Positions 7,671 through 17,091 of a stretch of DNA of 18,014 nucleotides are shown one piece after another (positions within the stretch are counted from its first letter, which is position 1; the number at the start of each line of letters is the position of its first letter). The notes beneath the pieces were generated by a model. The model worked only from the letters and a program-made list of their open reading frames with translations, was not told where the DNA came from and searched no databases. This DNA is from Melioribacteraceae bacterium (GTDB lineage Bacteria > Bacteroidota > Ignavibacteria > Ignavibacteriales > Melioribacteraceae). The position numbers and the translations under genes are program-made. The stretch covers positions 1-18,014 of the forward strand of contig JALNXG010000072.1 of the NCBI GenBank assembly GCA_023230485.1, read 5' to 3'.

Positions 7671-10292
7671 ATGTCACAGAACGATACAATTACAAGTCAT
7701 TTAATCCCTTCAAGTAAAAAAACAAAAGAATGGATAGAAAAGAAAGGATTAGAGATAAATAAGATTGCAACTAAAAATCCTAGTCAGATGAAACAGGATA
7801 TAGAATGTTGGATGTATTACCATAATATCTTTAATGATAAAGAGTTTGATTATCTTACAAGAATTCCTAATGGTACAGTAGGAGAATCAGATTATTATCT
7901 TCCGGCTAAAGTAAGGCATATACCTATACAAAAAAAAGCTATTAATGTTCTAATATCTCAACAGAAGCATAGACCATTTGTTTTTGGTGCTGGTATATCA
8001 GATACAGAAGGGAAGAATGAAAAGACAGCAAGACAGATACATAATATCTTTGATAAATATATTAATGAAACCGAAAGTAGGGTTTCACAATATCATATTC
8101 AATTAAAGAGTATTGAACAACAAAAAAATCAATTACAACAGATATTATCTAAAGAACCTCAAACACAAGAAGAAGCAATACAACAGCAACAATTACAAAT
8201 GCAGTTGCCAATTATTGAAGAACAATTTAATTCAGCATCACAGAAGATAGAGAGAGAACTTCTATTTACTGAAAAAGATGCAGAGAAAATCAATATTTAT
8301 TATAAATATGAAGTAAAGGATATCATAGAAGATATAATTCAAAAATTAGCCCTTAAATTAAGAAAGTCATTAGATATAGAAAGACAATCATTAAAGAATT
8401 TTATTTCTCATATAGTAACAGGAAAACAAGCTTATTATGTAGATATGGTTCCAGGAAAGAAGAAGATATTCTTTGAATCATTAAATATGATAGATGTAAC
8501 ATATCCTACAACTGAAGGCATTGAATGGATTCAAGATGGTATGTGGGTTAAAATATCTAAATCATTAACAAAATCCCAAGCTATTGATAAATGGAAATTA
8601 ACTAAAGAACAAATAACATTATTAGATTCAGACTTTCAAAGTAATACAAGGAACATGGGATTTCTGAATAGTTCATGGAAAAATGTAATAAATACTGGAA
8701 GTTTATTATATTCAAGTTCAGAAAGTGATACAGAACAAATAGAAGAAAGTCATATATGGTTTAGAAGTCCCAAAGAGATACAAGTAAAAAAATCTCCAAA
8801 TCCTTATGAAGAAGGAAAATCATTTATTCATTTCTTAGATGATGATGAAAAAGTTGTTAATAATGGACAATTATTTTGGGAACAGAAAAAGAAAGTTTAT
8901 ATCGATAAAGAAACTGGAAGAGAATATGATAAAAAAGATGTTATCTTAGGAACAAAAGGAGAACAGTTAGAAACAAGATATATAGATGAAATATTTGAAT
9001 TAGTTATATTAGGTAATGACTTAACAGTATTAGCACAGAAAAAACCTATAAGATTATATTCTAATGAAAGTTATTCATGGACATGTCTTCCTGTAATAGG
9101 TAAGACATTTAATAGTATAATAGATAGACCTTATTCATTAGTTTGGGATACAAAAGACCTTCAAAAACTTTATAACTTGATAAACTATCATAGAGAACTT
9201 CTATTAGCAACATCAGGTGTTAAAGGAACAATAATGGATTTGTCTCAATTGCCTGAAGGTATGACAAAATCAGAATGGGAATATAAAAAGAAATTAGGAG
9301 TACAATATATTGAATCAGTTAAGAAAAACGGGAAAGTTGCTACATATAATCAATTTGGAAGTTTTGATGATAGTGTAACACCAGCAATACAGTATCTTGA
9401 TAATATGCTTCAAAGTTTAGATTATACATTAGGAAATATTATTGGAGTTGGTCCACAACGTCAAGGACAGGTTTCAGGCAATGACCAAGTAGCTACATAT
9501 CAGATGGCAATACAACAGAATAGTCTTATTACAGAAATAATATATTCTGAACATGATGAAAATGAACGTAGAGCATTTGAGATAGCATTAAATCTTGCTA
9601 CTAAATATATGTATAAAGATGGTGGAATGTTTGATTATAAATCAGACAACATGAAAACAGAAACTTTTCAGGTGCCAGCCGGAGTACTTAATAAAATAGA
9701 TATAGGAATAGATGTAGAGAATAATACATTACAAGAACAGAATCTAAAAGAATTAAAACAGTTTGCTTTACAAGAATATAATAAAGGTTCATTACCTTTT
9801 AGAGATATAATTAAACTTTATTCTACTCAGACAGTTAAAGATTTAGAAAAGAAATTTGAATTCTTTACTGATGAAGCATTAAAATTTGCTCAACAAAGTC
9901 AACAATCTAATATAGAAGCACAGAATCAAGGTCAGGAAAGACTTATTCAACTTCAAGGACAGATGGACCAACAAATAAAATCACAAGAAATAGAGATAAA
10001 GAAATTAGATTTACAACTCAAAGAACAATTAGGTAATGGGAAATTAAAATTAGAACAAGAACAACTATTCTTAAATCAAAAAGTTGCTGATGATAATGCT
10101 AAATTAAAAGAAGCACAGATAATATCAGAAAGAGAAACAGAAGGTTCATATCTAATGGAACAAAATAGATCTAATGTCATGGATGAAAGATTAAAAGCAT
10201 TAGAATTACAGATTAAAACTCTTATAGGAAATACTAGTAAAACAGGAATGACACAAAAAAATAATGGTAGAAGCAAGGAATATATAAAATAG
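7671..10292 (+). CDS. Portal protein
   Basis: 873 residues, immediately after the large terminase. The conserved-looking start of the core is EFDYLTRIPNGTVG with YYLPAKVRHIPIQKKAINVLISQQKHRPFVF, which resembles large portals of crAss-like and related phages as I recall them. A glutamine-rich coiled coil at about residues 138-200 interrupts the N-terminal region. The stem and wing region includes WTCLPVIGKTFNSIIDRPYS and IIGVGPQRQGQVSGNDQVATYQM. The C-terminal part, about 735-855, is a long Q/E/K-rich coiled coil that could form the barrel projecting into the capsid. As a dodecameric ring it would be the vertex through which DNA enters and to which the neck attaches. The leader before its ATG (ATCATAGAAT) has no Shine-Dalgarno site. 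Confidence 0.88.
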   Translation: MSQNDTITSHLIPSSKKTKEWIEKKGLEINKIATKNPSQMKQDIECWMYYHNIFNDKEFDYLTRIPNGTVGESDYYLPAKVRHIPIQKKAINVLISQQKHRPFVFGAGISDTEGKNEKTARQIHNIFDKYINETESRVSQYHIQLKSIEQQKNQLQQILSKEPQTQEEAIQQQQLQMQLPIIEEQFNSASQKIERELLFTEKDAEKINIYYKYEVKDIIEDIIQKLALKLRKSLDIERQSLKNFISHIVTGKQAYYVDMVPGKKKIFFESLNMIDVTYPTTEGIEWIQDGMWVKISKSLTKSQAIDKWKLTKEQITLLDSDFQSNTRNMGFLNSSWKNVINTGSLLYSSSESDTEQIEESHIWFRSPKEIQVKKSPNPYEEGKSFIHFLDDDEKVVNNGQLFWEQKKKVYIDKETGREYDKKDVILGTKGEQLETRYIDEIFELVILGNDLTVLAQKKPIRLYSNESYSWTCLPVIGKTFNSIIDRPYSLVWDTKDLQKLYNLINYHRELLLATSGVKGTIMDLSQLPEGMTKSEWEYKKKLGVQYIESVKKNGKVATYNQFGSFDDSVTPAIQYLDNMLQSLDYTLGNIIGVGPQRQGQVSGNDQVATYQMAIQQNSLITEIIYSEHDENERRAFEIALNLATKYMYKDGGMFDYKSDNMKTETFQVPAGVLNKIDIGIDVENNTLQEQNLKELKQFALQEYNKGSLPFRDIIKLYSTQTVKDLEKKFEFFTDEALKFAQQSQQSNIEAQNQGQERLIQLQGQMDQQIKSQEIEIKKLDLQLKEQLGNGKLKLEQEQLFLNQKVADDNAKLKEAQIISERETEGSYLMEQNRSNVMDERLKALELQIKTLIGNTSKTGMTQKNNGRSKEYIK

Positions 10293-10297
10293 TTATA

Positions 10298-10305
10298 TAT
10301 ATTTG
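10298..10305 (+). promoter_or_regulatory. Candidate Bacteroidota-type -7 element
   Basis: TATATTTG matches the TAnnTTTG -7 consensus of Bacteroidota promoters and lies in the 37-base gap before the scaffold and capsid genes, where a separate start would be sensible. No TTTG -33 partner is visible at the right distance. The same octamer also occurs inside genes (for example 4339-4346), so the match may be chance. Confidence 0.25.
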
Positions 10306-10329
10306 TATTAATTTAATAAAAATAGAGAA

Positions 10330-11472
10330 ATGAGATTATTTAGAAATTTTAGAAAACAGATGTTTCCAAGTCTAATTCTACATATAGAAGAAGAAGGAAA
10401 TAACCAAGGAGGACAATCAGTTAGTCCAGAAGAGATATCTAGTATTATAGATAAAAGTTTTTCAGGAGAAAATGTTGATCCAGAATTATTACAGAAAATC
10501 GATCCAACAAAAAATCCTATAATAGAGAAAAAAGAACCAATAATTCCAACAGAAAAGAAAGAAGAAAACAGTTTAACAACTCAAGAGGTAGATGCATATT
10601 GGAAGAAATTAAAATCTAAATTACATACAGATGATAAACCATGGGATATTCCGGAAGAGATAAAAACAGGGAAGAAATCTGATGGTACTCCTATTACAGA
10701 AGATGATAAATTTGAAATTTTATTAGATACAATCTATAAGAATACTGAATTTAATAATCAAGAAGAAGAGGATGATTTTGTAAAAGAATACAAGACAAAT
10801 AAAAAGAATCCTGATTTTGATATGAAGAAATGGATGGATAGTAAAAAATCCTCATTAGATATAATGTCATTAAATGGTAAAGATTTTTTAAAAACCATTT
10901 ATGCAAATCAAAAAGATGAAACAGGGAAACTAAAATATTCAGAATCAGATATAGAAACTTACTTAAATAAGTTAAGTGCTATTGAAATGGATAAGGAAGT
11001 TACTAATTATAAATATTCCATTCAACAGAGGAATAAAGACTATGAACAACAACAACTAAGTCAACAGACAGAAAAACAAAAAAAAGAATTAGAAGATTGG
11101 GATAAAAAAAGAAATCTTCAAGTTCAGAAAGTAATTAATGAAATGAATAAGGTTAAAGATATTGGAGGAGTTCCTATCACAGAAAGTGAAAGAAAGGAAT
11201 TCAATACAGTATTTGACAATCTTACGAAATATAATCCTGAGACAGGAACGACTAAGATGCAAGAGTTTTTGCAAAGCAATGAGACTAACTTGTATAAGAT
11301 GATGTTTTTGTTACATAAGGTTGATAGTGGAAGTATGAAGAAATATATTTCCGAAGTTAAAGAAGGGAATAAAGAAAAAATATTAGAAAAATTGGATATT
11401 AAACCTAATATTCAACAATCTGCTAATAATGGATTTGCTAATAGTTTTCCACTTCCTGGCGATTTAGAATAG
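10330..11472 (+). CDS. Putative scaffolding protein
   Basis: 380 residues, hydrophilic and strongly charged, between portal and major capsid protein, the usual place for a scaffold. The N-terminus is basic (MRLFRNFRKQ), then acidic and low in complexity with Pro/Glu/Lys runs at about residues 55-85. The middle and C-terminal parts are helical, with a clear coiled coil at about 225-265 (NKDYEQQQLSQQTEKQKK region). It ends with a disordered tail, NGFANSFPLPGDLE. There is no protease motif. A scaffold would guide capsid assembly and then leave or be degraded. No family was recognised, and the assignment is by position and composition. Another ATG at 10360 could start a shorter form. The leader 'aatttaataaaaata' is shared with the gene at 14875. 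Confidence 0.6.
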   Translation: MRLFRNFRKQMFPSLILHIEEEGNNQGGQSVSPEEISSIIDKSFSGENVDPELLQKIDPTKNPIIEKKEPIIPTEKKEENSLTTQEVDAYWKKLKSKLHTDDKPWDIPEEIKTGKKSDGTPITEDDKFEILLDTIYKNTEFNNQEEEDDFVKEYKTNKKNPDFDMKKWMDSKKSSLDIMSLNGKDFLKTIYANQKDETGKLKYSESDIETYLNKLSAIEMDKEVTNYKYSIQQRNKDYEQQQLSQQTEKQKKELEDWDKKRNLQVQKVINEMNKVKDIGGVPITESERKEFNTVFDNLTKYNPETGTTKMQEFLQSNETNLYKMMFLLHKVDSGSMKKYISEVKEGNKEKILEKLDIKPNIQQSANNGFANSFPLPGDLE

Positions 11473-11510
11473 AGAAAAAGAGAATAGATTAACAATAAAA
11501 AATTAAAATC

Positions 11511-12959
11511 ATGAGATATTTACCGGGTATAAACCCAGAAATTAGTACTGAATCAATTTCTAGTTATAGTTTGGTTCAGCAAGGGATTAATAATCCTGAT
11601 TATCTTCCTACAATTTTCGAATTGTATAATGAAGATACCCCATTTAGTACATTATTAAACATGAAAGGACTTAAAACAAGAGGTTTATTTGATGGAATGA
11701 TGTCTAAGAAAGTAAGAGTAGTAGGTTCTAACCATGTACAGTATGCAATACCAACGAGTGATATTAGAAAATGTCATTTTAAAGTTAATGCAGCAGGAGT
11801 TACTTATGAAAGTACAATTTATGCAACAGAACCTGGGAAAAACCAATCAGCATTTTATGTATATCTGGATTCAAATTGGTTTGGACCAAATGAAATAATC
11901 GAACTTAATGATAATCAAACACAACTTTTTATTTATGACACCGCACTTCCAGTAGAAGTAGCTTCAGGATGTTGGAGATATGAAGTAAAATTACTTACCA
12001 AAGATACTTCTGAATATGCAAATGTTGTATTATTCGAGGACGGAAGTGAGTGTGGTATTGGAAATACAGCTTACGAACATGACTTTTCAGAAACAGGAAA
12101 TGAAAAACATCAATTTGGAGCTACTTGGGGTCATGCTTATATGACACTTCAAAGAGTAAAAATGTCATATTCAGGAACTGCCGAAGCAATGAAAATGTCT
12201 AAGTTATGGACAGAATCTAGAAAAGGTGTTAAAACTTATCTTTTAGAGGAAGAAGATAAAATGATGGCCGCTGCAGCAAGATTACATGAATATGCTTTAG
12301 TATTTGGTAAATCATCAGTTACAGTAGATGGAACAGTAGTTTTACATAATAAGTTAGGAAAAGAAATAATCACTGGAGATGGAGTTATGAACCAGGGTGA
12401 TGGAGCTTACGATTATCCTTACAATACTGTAAATATGAAAATGATTGAAGGTCTAATGCAAGATGTAGATTTGAGAGTAGGGAAAGATGGAACTACAGAA
12501 GTAGCTATCATAGCAGGACAGAAATTCATTAGTGGATTTTCAAAACTTATGAGAGAATCTGGATTTGTAACACAGAATAATAATGTAGAAGGATCAGGTT
12601 CAGAAAAGGGAGTTAATAACTCTTATGCATATTATGAAGTTGATGGTGTACGAATCGTTCCTAAAAGATGGAGATATTTAGATGGTACAAATACAGGAAG
12701 ACCTACCAAGATGCTTTCTGATAATACACCTAAATCTTCATGGGATGGTTATGTAGTACCTTTAGGACAAACACAAGGTGGCGAAAATCAAGTTGAGTTA
12801 GTACAGTTAAGGAAACCTACAATGGGAACAATAAGTGGGATTAACAAAGGAGGGGAGATGGCAACATCAGTAGATGGAACTTCTAAACACTTCCTATTCC
12901 AAACAGGGGTTATTTCAAGAACTAAAGTAACAAGGATTTTTAGACCTTATAATTCATAA
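11511..12959 (+). CDS. Major capsid protein
   Basis: 482 residues, after the putative scaffold. The order terminase, portal, scaffold, this gene and a connector fits the major head protein, presumably of HK97 fold. The N-terminal arm (MRYLPGINPEIST, SYSLVQQGINNPDYLPTIFE) leads into LYNEDTPFSTLLNMKGLKT. Later parts include LLEEEDKMMAAAARLHEY, a helical spine-like stretch, and AIIAGQKFISGFSKLMRESGF. The protein has mixed alpha/beta character and ends in VISRTKVTRIFRPYNS. It would form the icosahedral shell. There is no delta-domain or protease site that I can point to. The name rests on gene order, size and remembered similarity to capsid proteins of Bacteroidota phages. Confidence 0.8.
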   Translation: MRYLPGINPEISTESISSYSLVQQGINNPDYLPTIFELYNEDTPFSTLLNMKGLKTRGLFDGMMSKKVRVVGSNHVQYAIPTSDIRKCHFKVNAAGVTYESTIYATEPGKNQSAFYVYLDSNWFGPNEIIELNDNQTQLFIYDTALPVEVASGCWRYEVKLLTKDTSEYANVVLFEDGSECGIGNTAYEHDFSETGNEKHQFGATWGHAYMTLQRVKMSYSGTAEAMKMSKLWTESRKGVKTYLLEEEDKMMAAAARLHEYALVFGKSSVTVDGTVVLHNKLGKEIITGDGVMNQGDGAYDYPYNTVNMKMIEGLMQDVDLRVGKDGTTEVAIIAGQKFISGFSKLMRESGFVTQNNNVEGSGSEKGVNNSYAYYEVDGVRIVPKRWRYLDGTNTGRPTKMLSDNTPKSSWDGYVVPLGQTQGGENQVELVQLRKPTMGTISGINKGGEMATSVDGTSKHFLFQTGVISRTKVTRIFRPYNS

Positions 12960-12972
12960 AAATAAAATAGAG

Positions 12973-14067
12973 ATGAAAAGAGAAAAAGAAAAAATGGTTA
13001 GAGTAGTATCAGTAGATCCTAGATACCGTAAAGAAACATATCCTGCAATTGCAATATACAATTCAGCAATGAATACATATATTACAGGACAGCATATAGA
13101 TGTAAGAGATCCTTCAACTAAAGGAAATCTTACTAAAGAGCAAATCGAAGGAACAACACCTTTGACAGATGAACAGTTAAAAAAATTCAAATATGTTATT
13201 AAAGCTGACTTTAGGGTTAGAATTCAACATATGAGAAGATATAATAATACTGTAGATGATGTCACGGGAGAAATAGAGAATGCTAAAGACTATGCTGAGT
13301 TGAATTTTTTAAGATATCAAGATATTGTTGCTAAATCAAAGAAAGATGTAGTACCAGGAACGCATTATTTTTATTTAGAAGATGCAGAAAAAGAAGCAGA
13401 AGAAAGAATTAATCAAAAGAACTTAGTATTTAAAGCTATGTCCTTTATTAATAGAAATTCTAATATTAACAAGTTTGTAGATTTGGCTATATTACTAAAT
13501 TATAAAATAGCAGATTGTAGAATAGATGTTAATGGTCTTTCTCCTCTTATGATTCAAGATAAACTAATGGAATATGCAACTAGTAATCCTAATGAAGTAA
13601 TATCATGTTTTGGTCCTTCTGTAGATAGAGATTTATTTATTCTAAAAGCAGAAAATAAAGGACTTATTACTAAAAAAGGTAATTCTTATTTTGATGGTCA
13701 GCAATATTTAGGAGATAATTTAGATGAAATAAATAAGTTCATTTCATCAGAAGCTGGTATGAAGTATAAAACCCGTTGGATGTCACATATCGAAGTATCA
13801 ACTCTAACTATAGATGAGAAAAAAGATAGTATAGACAATCAATCATTAAACACTCTTAAAGGAGATTTGGCGATAGCTATTATGATGGATGATTTCGACA
13901 AGGCAGAAAAGATTTATGATTCTATTCTTGTCATTAATCCATCAGAAGTATCATTAGTAACTTTCCGGAAGAAGATTGATAATGGGAAAAAATACAAAGC
14001 CATAAAAGAGAGTAAAAAAGACAAGTCTAAAGATAATGAAGATTCTAATAAAATAGATTTAGAATAG
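12973..14067 (+). CDS. Unrecognised head- or neck-associated protein, TPR-like C-terminal segment
   Basis: 364 residues, not recognised. The ATG at 12973 is 13 bases after the capsid stop; another ATG at 12994 (MVRVVSVDP) would remove a basic heptapeptide. The N-terminal 90 residues look like a small beta domain (RVVSVDPRYRKETYPAIAIY). The region at about 210-260 has a motif common in phage accessory proteins, KGLITKKGNSYFDGQQYLG followed by DNLDEINKF. Residues about 293-326 (LAIAIMMDDFDKAEKIYDSI and onward) resemble a single TPR helical hairpin. The last 30 residues are a Lys/Glu/Asp tail. Its stop (14065-14067) precedes the next ATG by one base. Position suggests a virion or head-assembly protein, but nothing shows which. 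Confidence 0.7.
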   Translation: MKREKEKMVRVVSVDPRYRKETYPAIAIYNSAMNTYITGQHIDVRDPSTKGNLTKEQIEGTTPLTDEQLKKFKYVIKADFRVRIQHMRRYNNTVDDVTGEIENAKDYAELNFLRYQDIVAKSKKDVVPGTHYFYLEDAEKEAEERINQKNLVFKAMSFINRNSNINKFVDLAILLNYKIADCRIDVNGLSPLMIQDKLMEYATSNPNEVISCFGPSVDRDLFILKAENKGLITKKGNSYFDGQQYLGDNLDEINKFISSEAGMKYKTRWMSHIEVSTLTIDEKKDSIDNQSLNTLKGDLAIAIMMDDFDKAEKIYDSILVINPSEVSLVTFRKKIDNGKKYKAIKESKKDKSKDNEDSNKIDLE

Positions 14068-14068
14068 A

Positions 14069-14854
14069 ATGATAGCTACAGCAGAAGATATGTACATTGC
14101 CGTTTTAGATGGTATAAAGAAGAATTCGACATCCATTCTAAGACCTGAATCATTTAATCGATTGATAAACGATTGGGGTCAAGATGAATGGATGAAGACT
14201 AATTGTCTTACACCTGAACTAAATGAGAAACAGATTAATGACTTACAAAGAGTCACTGTAGTAACAGATGGAACATGTAAGTATAATAGTAATATTCTTT
14301 ATCCTATAAGAACTGAATATTCATCAGGAACGGTTTATAGTACATCAATCTTTGGTTATCCTATAAGCACTTCAACATTAACATTAAATAATTTAACAAC
14401 TACACCAAATTCAACACAAGTATATCCTGAGTTTATGAGATTATTAGTAGTAAGTTTTAAAATAACTTATGGTACTGATAATGAATGTGACTTAACAGGT
14501 ATTTCAGAATGGTTAGATGCTAAAATTATGAGAGCAGATCAGAGGAATGTAATTATGGATAATCCTTTTAGATGTCCTAAAGATTCCAGATTATACTATG
14601 AGAGAATGGCAGATAAGATAGTATTAATTACAGGAACTAATTCAACAGCATATGCTATGAGATTAGAATACATAAGAAAGCCTGTAGCGATATTCTTTGA
14701 TGTCAATGGAACATCTCATGTTAATTGTGAGTTTAGTAGTGAAGTACAGAAGGAGATAGTAGATATTGCGGTTAGAACTTATCTTGAAAGGATAAAAGAT
14801 CCTAGATGGCAATCTTTTTTACAAGAGGAAATGATAAGACAAAAAAGTAAATAA
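14069..14854 (+). CDS. Putative head-tail connector / ring protein
   Basis: 261 residues. The start MIATAEDMYIAVLDGIKKNS with RPESFNRLINDWGQDEWM resembles the N-terminal helices of neck proteins in Bacteroidota and crAss-like phages. The C-terminal region VNCEFSSEVQKEIVDIAVRT with YLERIKDPRWQSFLQEE resembles the helix that ends those proteins. The middle is beta-rich. The likely role is a ring stacked under the portal that joins head and tail. This comes from remembered family resemblance and position, not a search. The gene begins one base after the previous stop, so translation is probably coupled. Confidence 0.65.
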   Translation: MIATAEDMYIAVLDGIKKNSTSILRPESFNRLINDWGQDEWMKTNCLTPELNEKQINDLQRVTVVTDGTCKYNSNILYPIRTEYSSGTVYSTSIFGYPISTSTLTLNNLTTTPNSTQVYPEFMRLLVVSFKITYGTDNECDLTGISEWLDAKIMRADQRNVIMDNPFRCPKDSRLYYERMADKIVLITGTNSTAYAMRLEYIRKPVAIFFDVNGTSHVNCEFSSEVQKEIVDIAVRTYLERIKDPRWQSFLQEEMIRQKSK

Positions 14855-14874
14855 AATTTAATAAAAATAAAAAT

Positions 14875-16533
14875 ATGAACACAAATTATCCAACACAGAA
14901 ATTCTTTATCGAATCACCAGGACCTTTAACAATGGGAGTATATACAGATAAAGATACTGTAAAAAAATTCATCTTAAAAGAAAGAGGAATTGAAGTTTCA
15001 GGAGGTTCAACAGCTTCATGGTCAAAAGTAGAAACACAGTCAGCAGTAAAAAAAATTGTCGCATTATCATTGACAAGAACTTATACTGCTGCAGCAATTG
15101 ATTATGGAATCAAAGTAGTTACGAAACGTAAAAATCTAGGTAGTATAGATAATAGTGAGACTATCGATTGGGGTAAAACTTATGGTGGTAGGATTACTGG
15201 ATTAACTGATGCTCCAGGTACTTATCAAATTGATAAAGCTATTGCACAAGAAGATGAAATTATCTCATTGATTACTGGTGATACAAATAACAAACAATTT
15301 GATACATCAACTCCAACAGGAGCAATAGTAAGAGCAAGAAGAGCATATGTAATAGTAGATGCAGATCATACAGATGCAAGTGGATTTACAGTAACTAAAG
15401 CAGATGGAACAACTTATGCATTTGCTAGTGCTGCTGCAGTAACATTTAGTGGTACGACACATACAAATACAACAATTGATGGTATAACAGATGCAGATAA
15501 TGCAAAATATAATGAAGGTGATATTATTAGTGGATCAGGAATAGCTTCTGGAACAGTTATTTTAATTAAAAATAATGAGGGTTCTAATTCTAATTCTATT
15601 ACAGTATCATTAGCAACTACGGCTTCTGCTACTGTAACTATAACTATTGGAGCTTTTGCAGATGGTCAATTAGCAAGACAATTTAATGCAAATACAAATG
15701 TAAATACAATACTTAAAATGTATTGGATTGATGCAGATACATATCTTCTTACATCTATTAATGCAGGATATGATTATTCTATTGGCACATTAGTAGATGC
15801 AACTGTAACAAGAAGAGAAATTCTATTAGATAATCTTTATGATGATATTTCTTTTAATGTAGAATATGATAGTGATTGGGCTACAGAGACATCATATTAT
15901 CTTGCAGATTTAACATCTTCTGATTCATTTGCAGCAGCAGTAAATGGATTATTTTATAGAAATGGTGCATTAGTTGGGACATGTACAACAGGAACAAATA
16001 TTTCAGTTGTAACAGATGTAATAGCAGCATATACAGGTCTTAATGCAGTTTTTCATGATTCAACAATTTTAATAGCAGGAATAGAAAGTACTTGTACAGG
16101 ATTAGATATTCAATTTCCATATTATGCAGGAACTTATGATTCTCCATATACAGCAACTGCTCCATATACAACTAATGCATCTATATCATATATGGCAAGT
16201 CCTAAAGGAAGATTCAGTTCTTTAACAGCAGATGATGTACAACGTATCTTTGCAACAGTAGAACATGCAGGAGACCTTTTATTTGCAATTAGAAGGACTG
16301 TAACAACTGCCGGAGCAGAATATGTTAAATTTACTCTTAATCCTAAACAATTAAGTGTAGATGCTATTCATGGTGCAAGTCATGTAAATAGTTATCAAAC
16401 TAAAATAGAATTGTATATTCCTAAATCAGTATTAAGAGCAGATATTTTTGATGCAACAGATTTATCAGCAGATGTATTGCCAGGATCAGCAGATAATACA
16501 ATAAATGAATTATTAGCATTTTGGATTCTTTAA
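14875..16533 (+). CDS. Large beta-rich virion structural protein with inserted domain
   Basis: 552 residues. I do not recognise the family with certainty. The N-terminal part (MNTNYPTQKFFIESPGPLTM through residue about 160) contains TYTAAAIDYGIKVVTKRKNL and looks like a tail or decoration protein core. Residues about 186-259 form a Thr/Ser/Gly-rich module, with GDIISGSGIASGTVILIKNN and ITVSLATTASATVTITIG. This module type is common in phage surface proteins, and here it seems to interrupt the core, which resumes at GAFADGQLARQFNANTNVN. The C-terminus (TADDVQRIFATVEHAGDLLF, ending NELLAFWIL) is mixed alpha/beta. A tail tube, sheath-like or head-decoration role is possible. Its A-rich leader and the following hairpin suggest abundant expression. 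There is no signal peptide. Confidence 0.7.
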   Translation: MNTNYPTQKFFIESPGPLTMGVYTDKDTVKKFILKERGIEVSGGSTASWSKVETQSAVKKIVALSLTRTYTAAAIDYGIKVVTKRKNLGSIDNSETIDWGKTYGGRITGLTDAPGTYQIDKAIAQEDEIISLITGDTNNKQFDTSTPTGAIVRARRAYVIVDADHTDASGFTVTKADGTTYAFASAAAVTFSGTTHTNTTIDGITDADNAKYNEGDIISGSGIASGTVILIKNNEGSNSNSITVSLATTASATVTITIGAFADGQLARQFNANTNVNTILKMYWIDADTYLLTSINAGYDYSIGTLVDATVTRREILLDNLYDDISFNVEYDSDWATETSYYLADLTSSDSFAAAVNGLFYRNGALVGTCTTGTNISVVTDVIAAYTGLNAVFHDSTILIAGIESTCTGLDIQFPYYAGTYDSPYTATAPYTTNASISYMASPKGRFSSLTADDVQRIFATVEHAGDLLFAIRRTVTTAGAEYVKFTLNPKQLSVDAIHGASHVNSYQTKIELYIPKSVLRADIFDATDLSADVLPGSADNTINELLAFWIL

Positions 16534-16540
16534 TAAAATC

Positions 16541-16585
16541 GAGGGAAAGTAATAGGGAGAGTAACATCTCCCTTTACTCTTTCTC
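16541..16585 (+). terminator. Strong hairpin after structural gene (terminator or processing site)
   Basis: AGGGAGA at 16554-16560 pairs perfectly with TCTCCCT at 16567-16573 around a GTAACA loop. GTAA and TTAC extend the stem past a bulged T, and outer GAG/AAAG against CTTT/CTC can lengthen it further. It fills the 66-base gap before the ATG at 16600. No clean T-run follows, so it may be a weak terminator, an mRNA-stabilising end or a processing site. Confidence 0.5.
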
Positions 16586-16599
16586 ATAAAACATCAATT

Positions 16600-17091
16600 A
16601 TGGAAAGTCATAATATTTTATTATCAGCACAAGTAGATTTTAGTGAATTTACTAAAGGTCAGATAAATGATAATTCTTATTATTGGGGATTTGATAGTTC
16701 TAATAATAATGTTCTTACAAGAATAGATAGTAATTTGAATAAAGATGTTATAGGATTCTTCCCTACTATAACAACAACAGGAATATCAGGAGCAGGAAGT
16801 TCAGTAGTATTAACTACATTTACTAGTGAATCTCTAGTTAGATTTAATTATAAAGCTATTAGAGGAACCGGATTAGCAACAGGGACTATAGAGATAGTAA
16901 AGAATATTGCAGGGAGTGGAGCCTATCTAAATGAAGAATTAAGGACTGTATATGCAGGAGAATCATTAGTAGATACATCTGCATTAGTATTTACAGCATC
17001 AATAGTAAATGGGAAATTAGTTGTAACAGCAACATTGAATGCAGGAACAGACGATTTAAGTTTAAGTATATTTAATATCATAAAACTATGA
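16600..17091 (+). CDS. Small beta-rich virion protein, fibre-associated
   Basis: 163 residues, not recognised. The sequence is almost entirely predicted beta strand with Gly/Ser/Thr turns: VDFSEFTKGQINDNSYYWGF, FFPTITTTGISGAGSSVVL, then LVVTATLNAGTDDLSLSIFN. It has no cysteines, no signal peptide and no long helix. It lies between the hairpin and a fibre gene whose ATG overlaps its TGA (ATGA at 17088-17091). A head-fibre, fibre-tip or fibre-connecting subunit is plausible from position and composition, but no domain confirms it. Confidence 0.6.
   Translation: MESHNILLSAQVDFSEFTKGQINDNSYYWGFDSSNNNVLTRIDSNLNKDVIGFFPTITTTGISGAGSSVVLTTFTSESLVRFNYKAIRGTGLATGTIEIVKNIAGSGAYLNEELRTVYAGESLVDTSALVFTASIVNGKLVVTATLNAGTDDLSLSIFNIIKL

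Noticed and set aside
14875..16533. Confident tail-sheath annotation
   Set aside because: Size and position allow it, but I see no sheath signature, so only a structural role is claimed.
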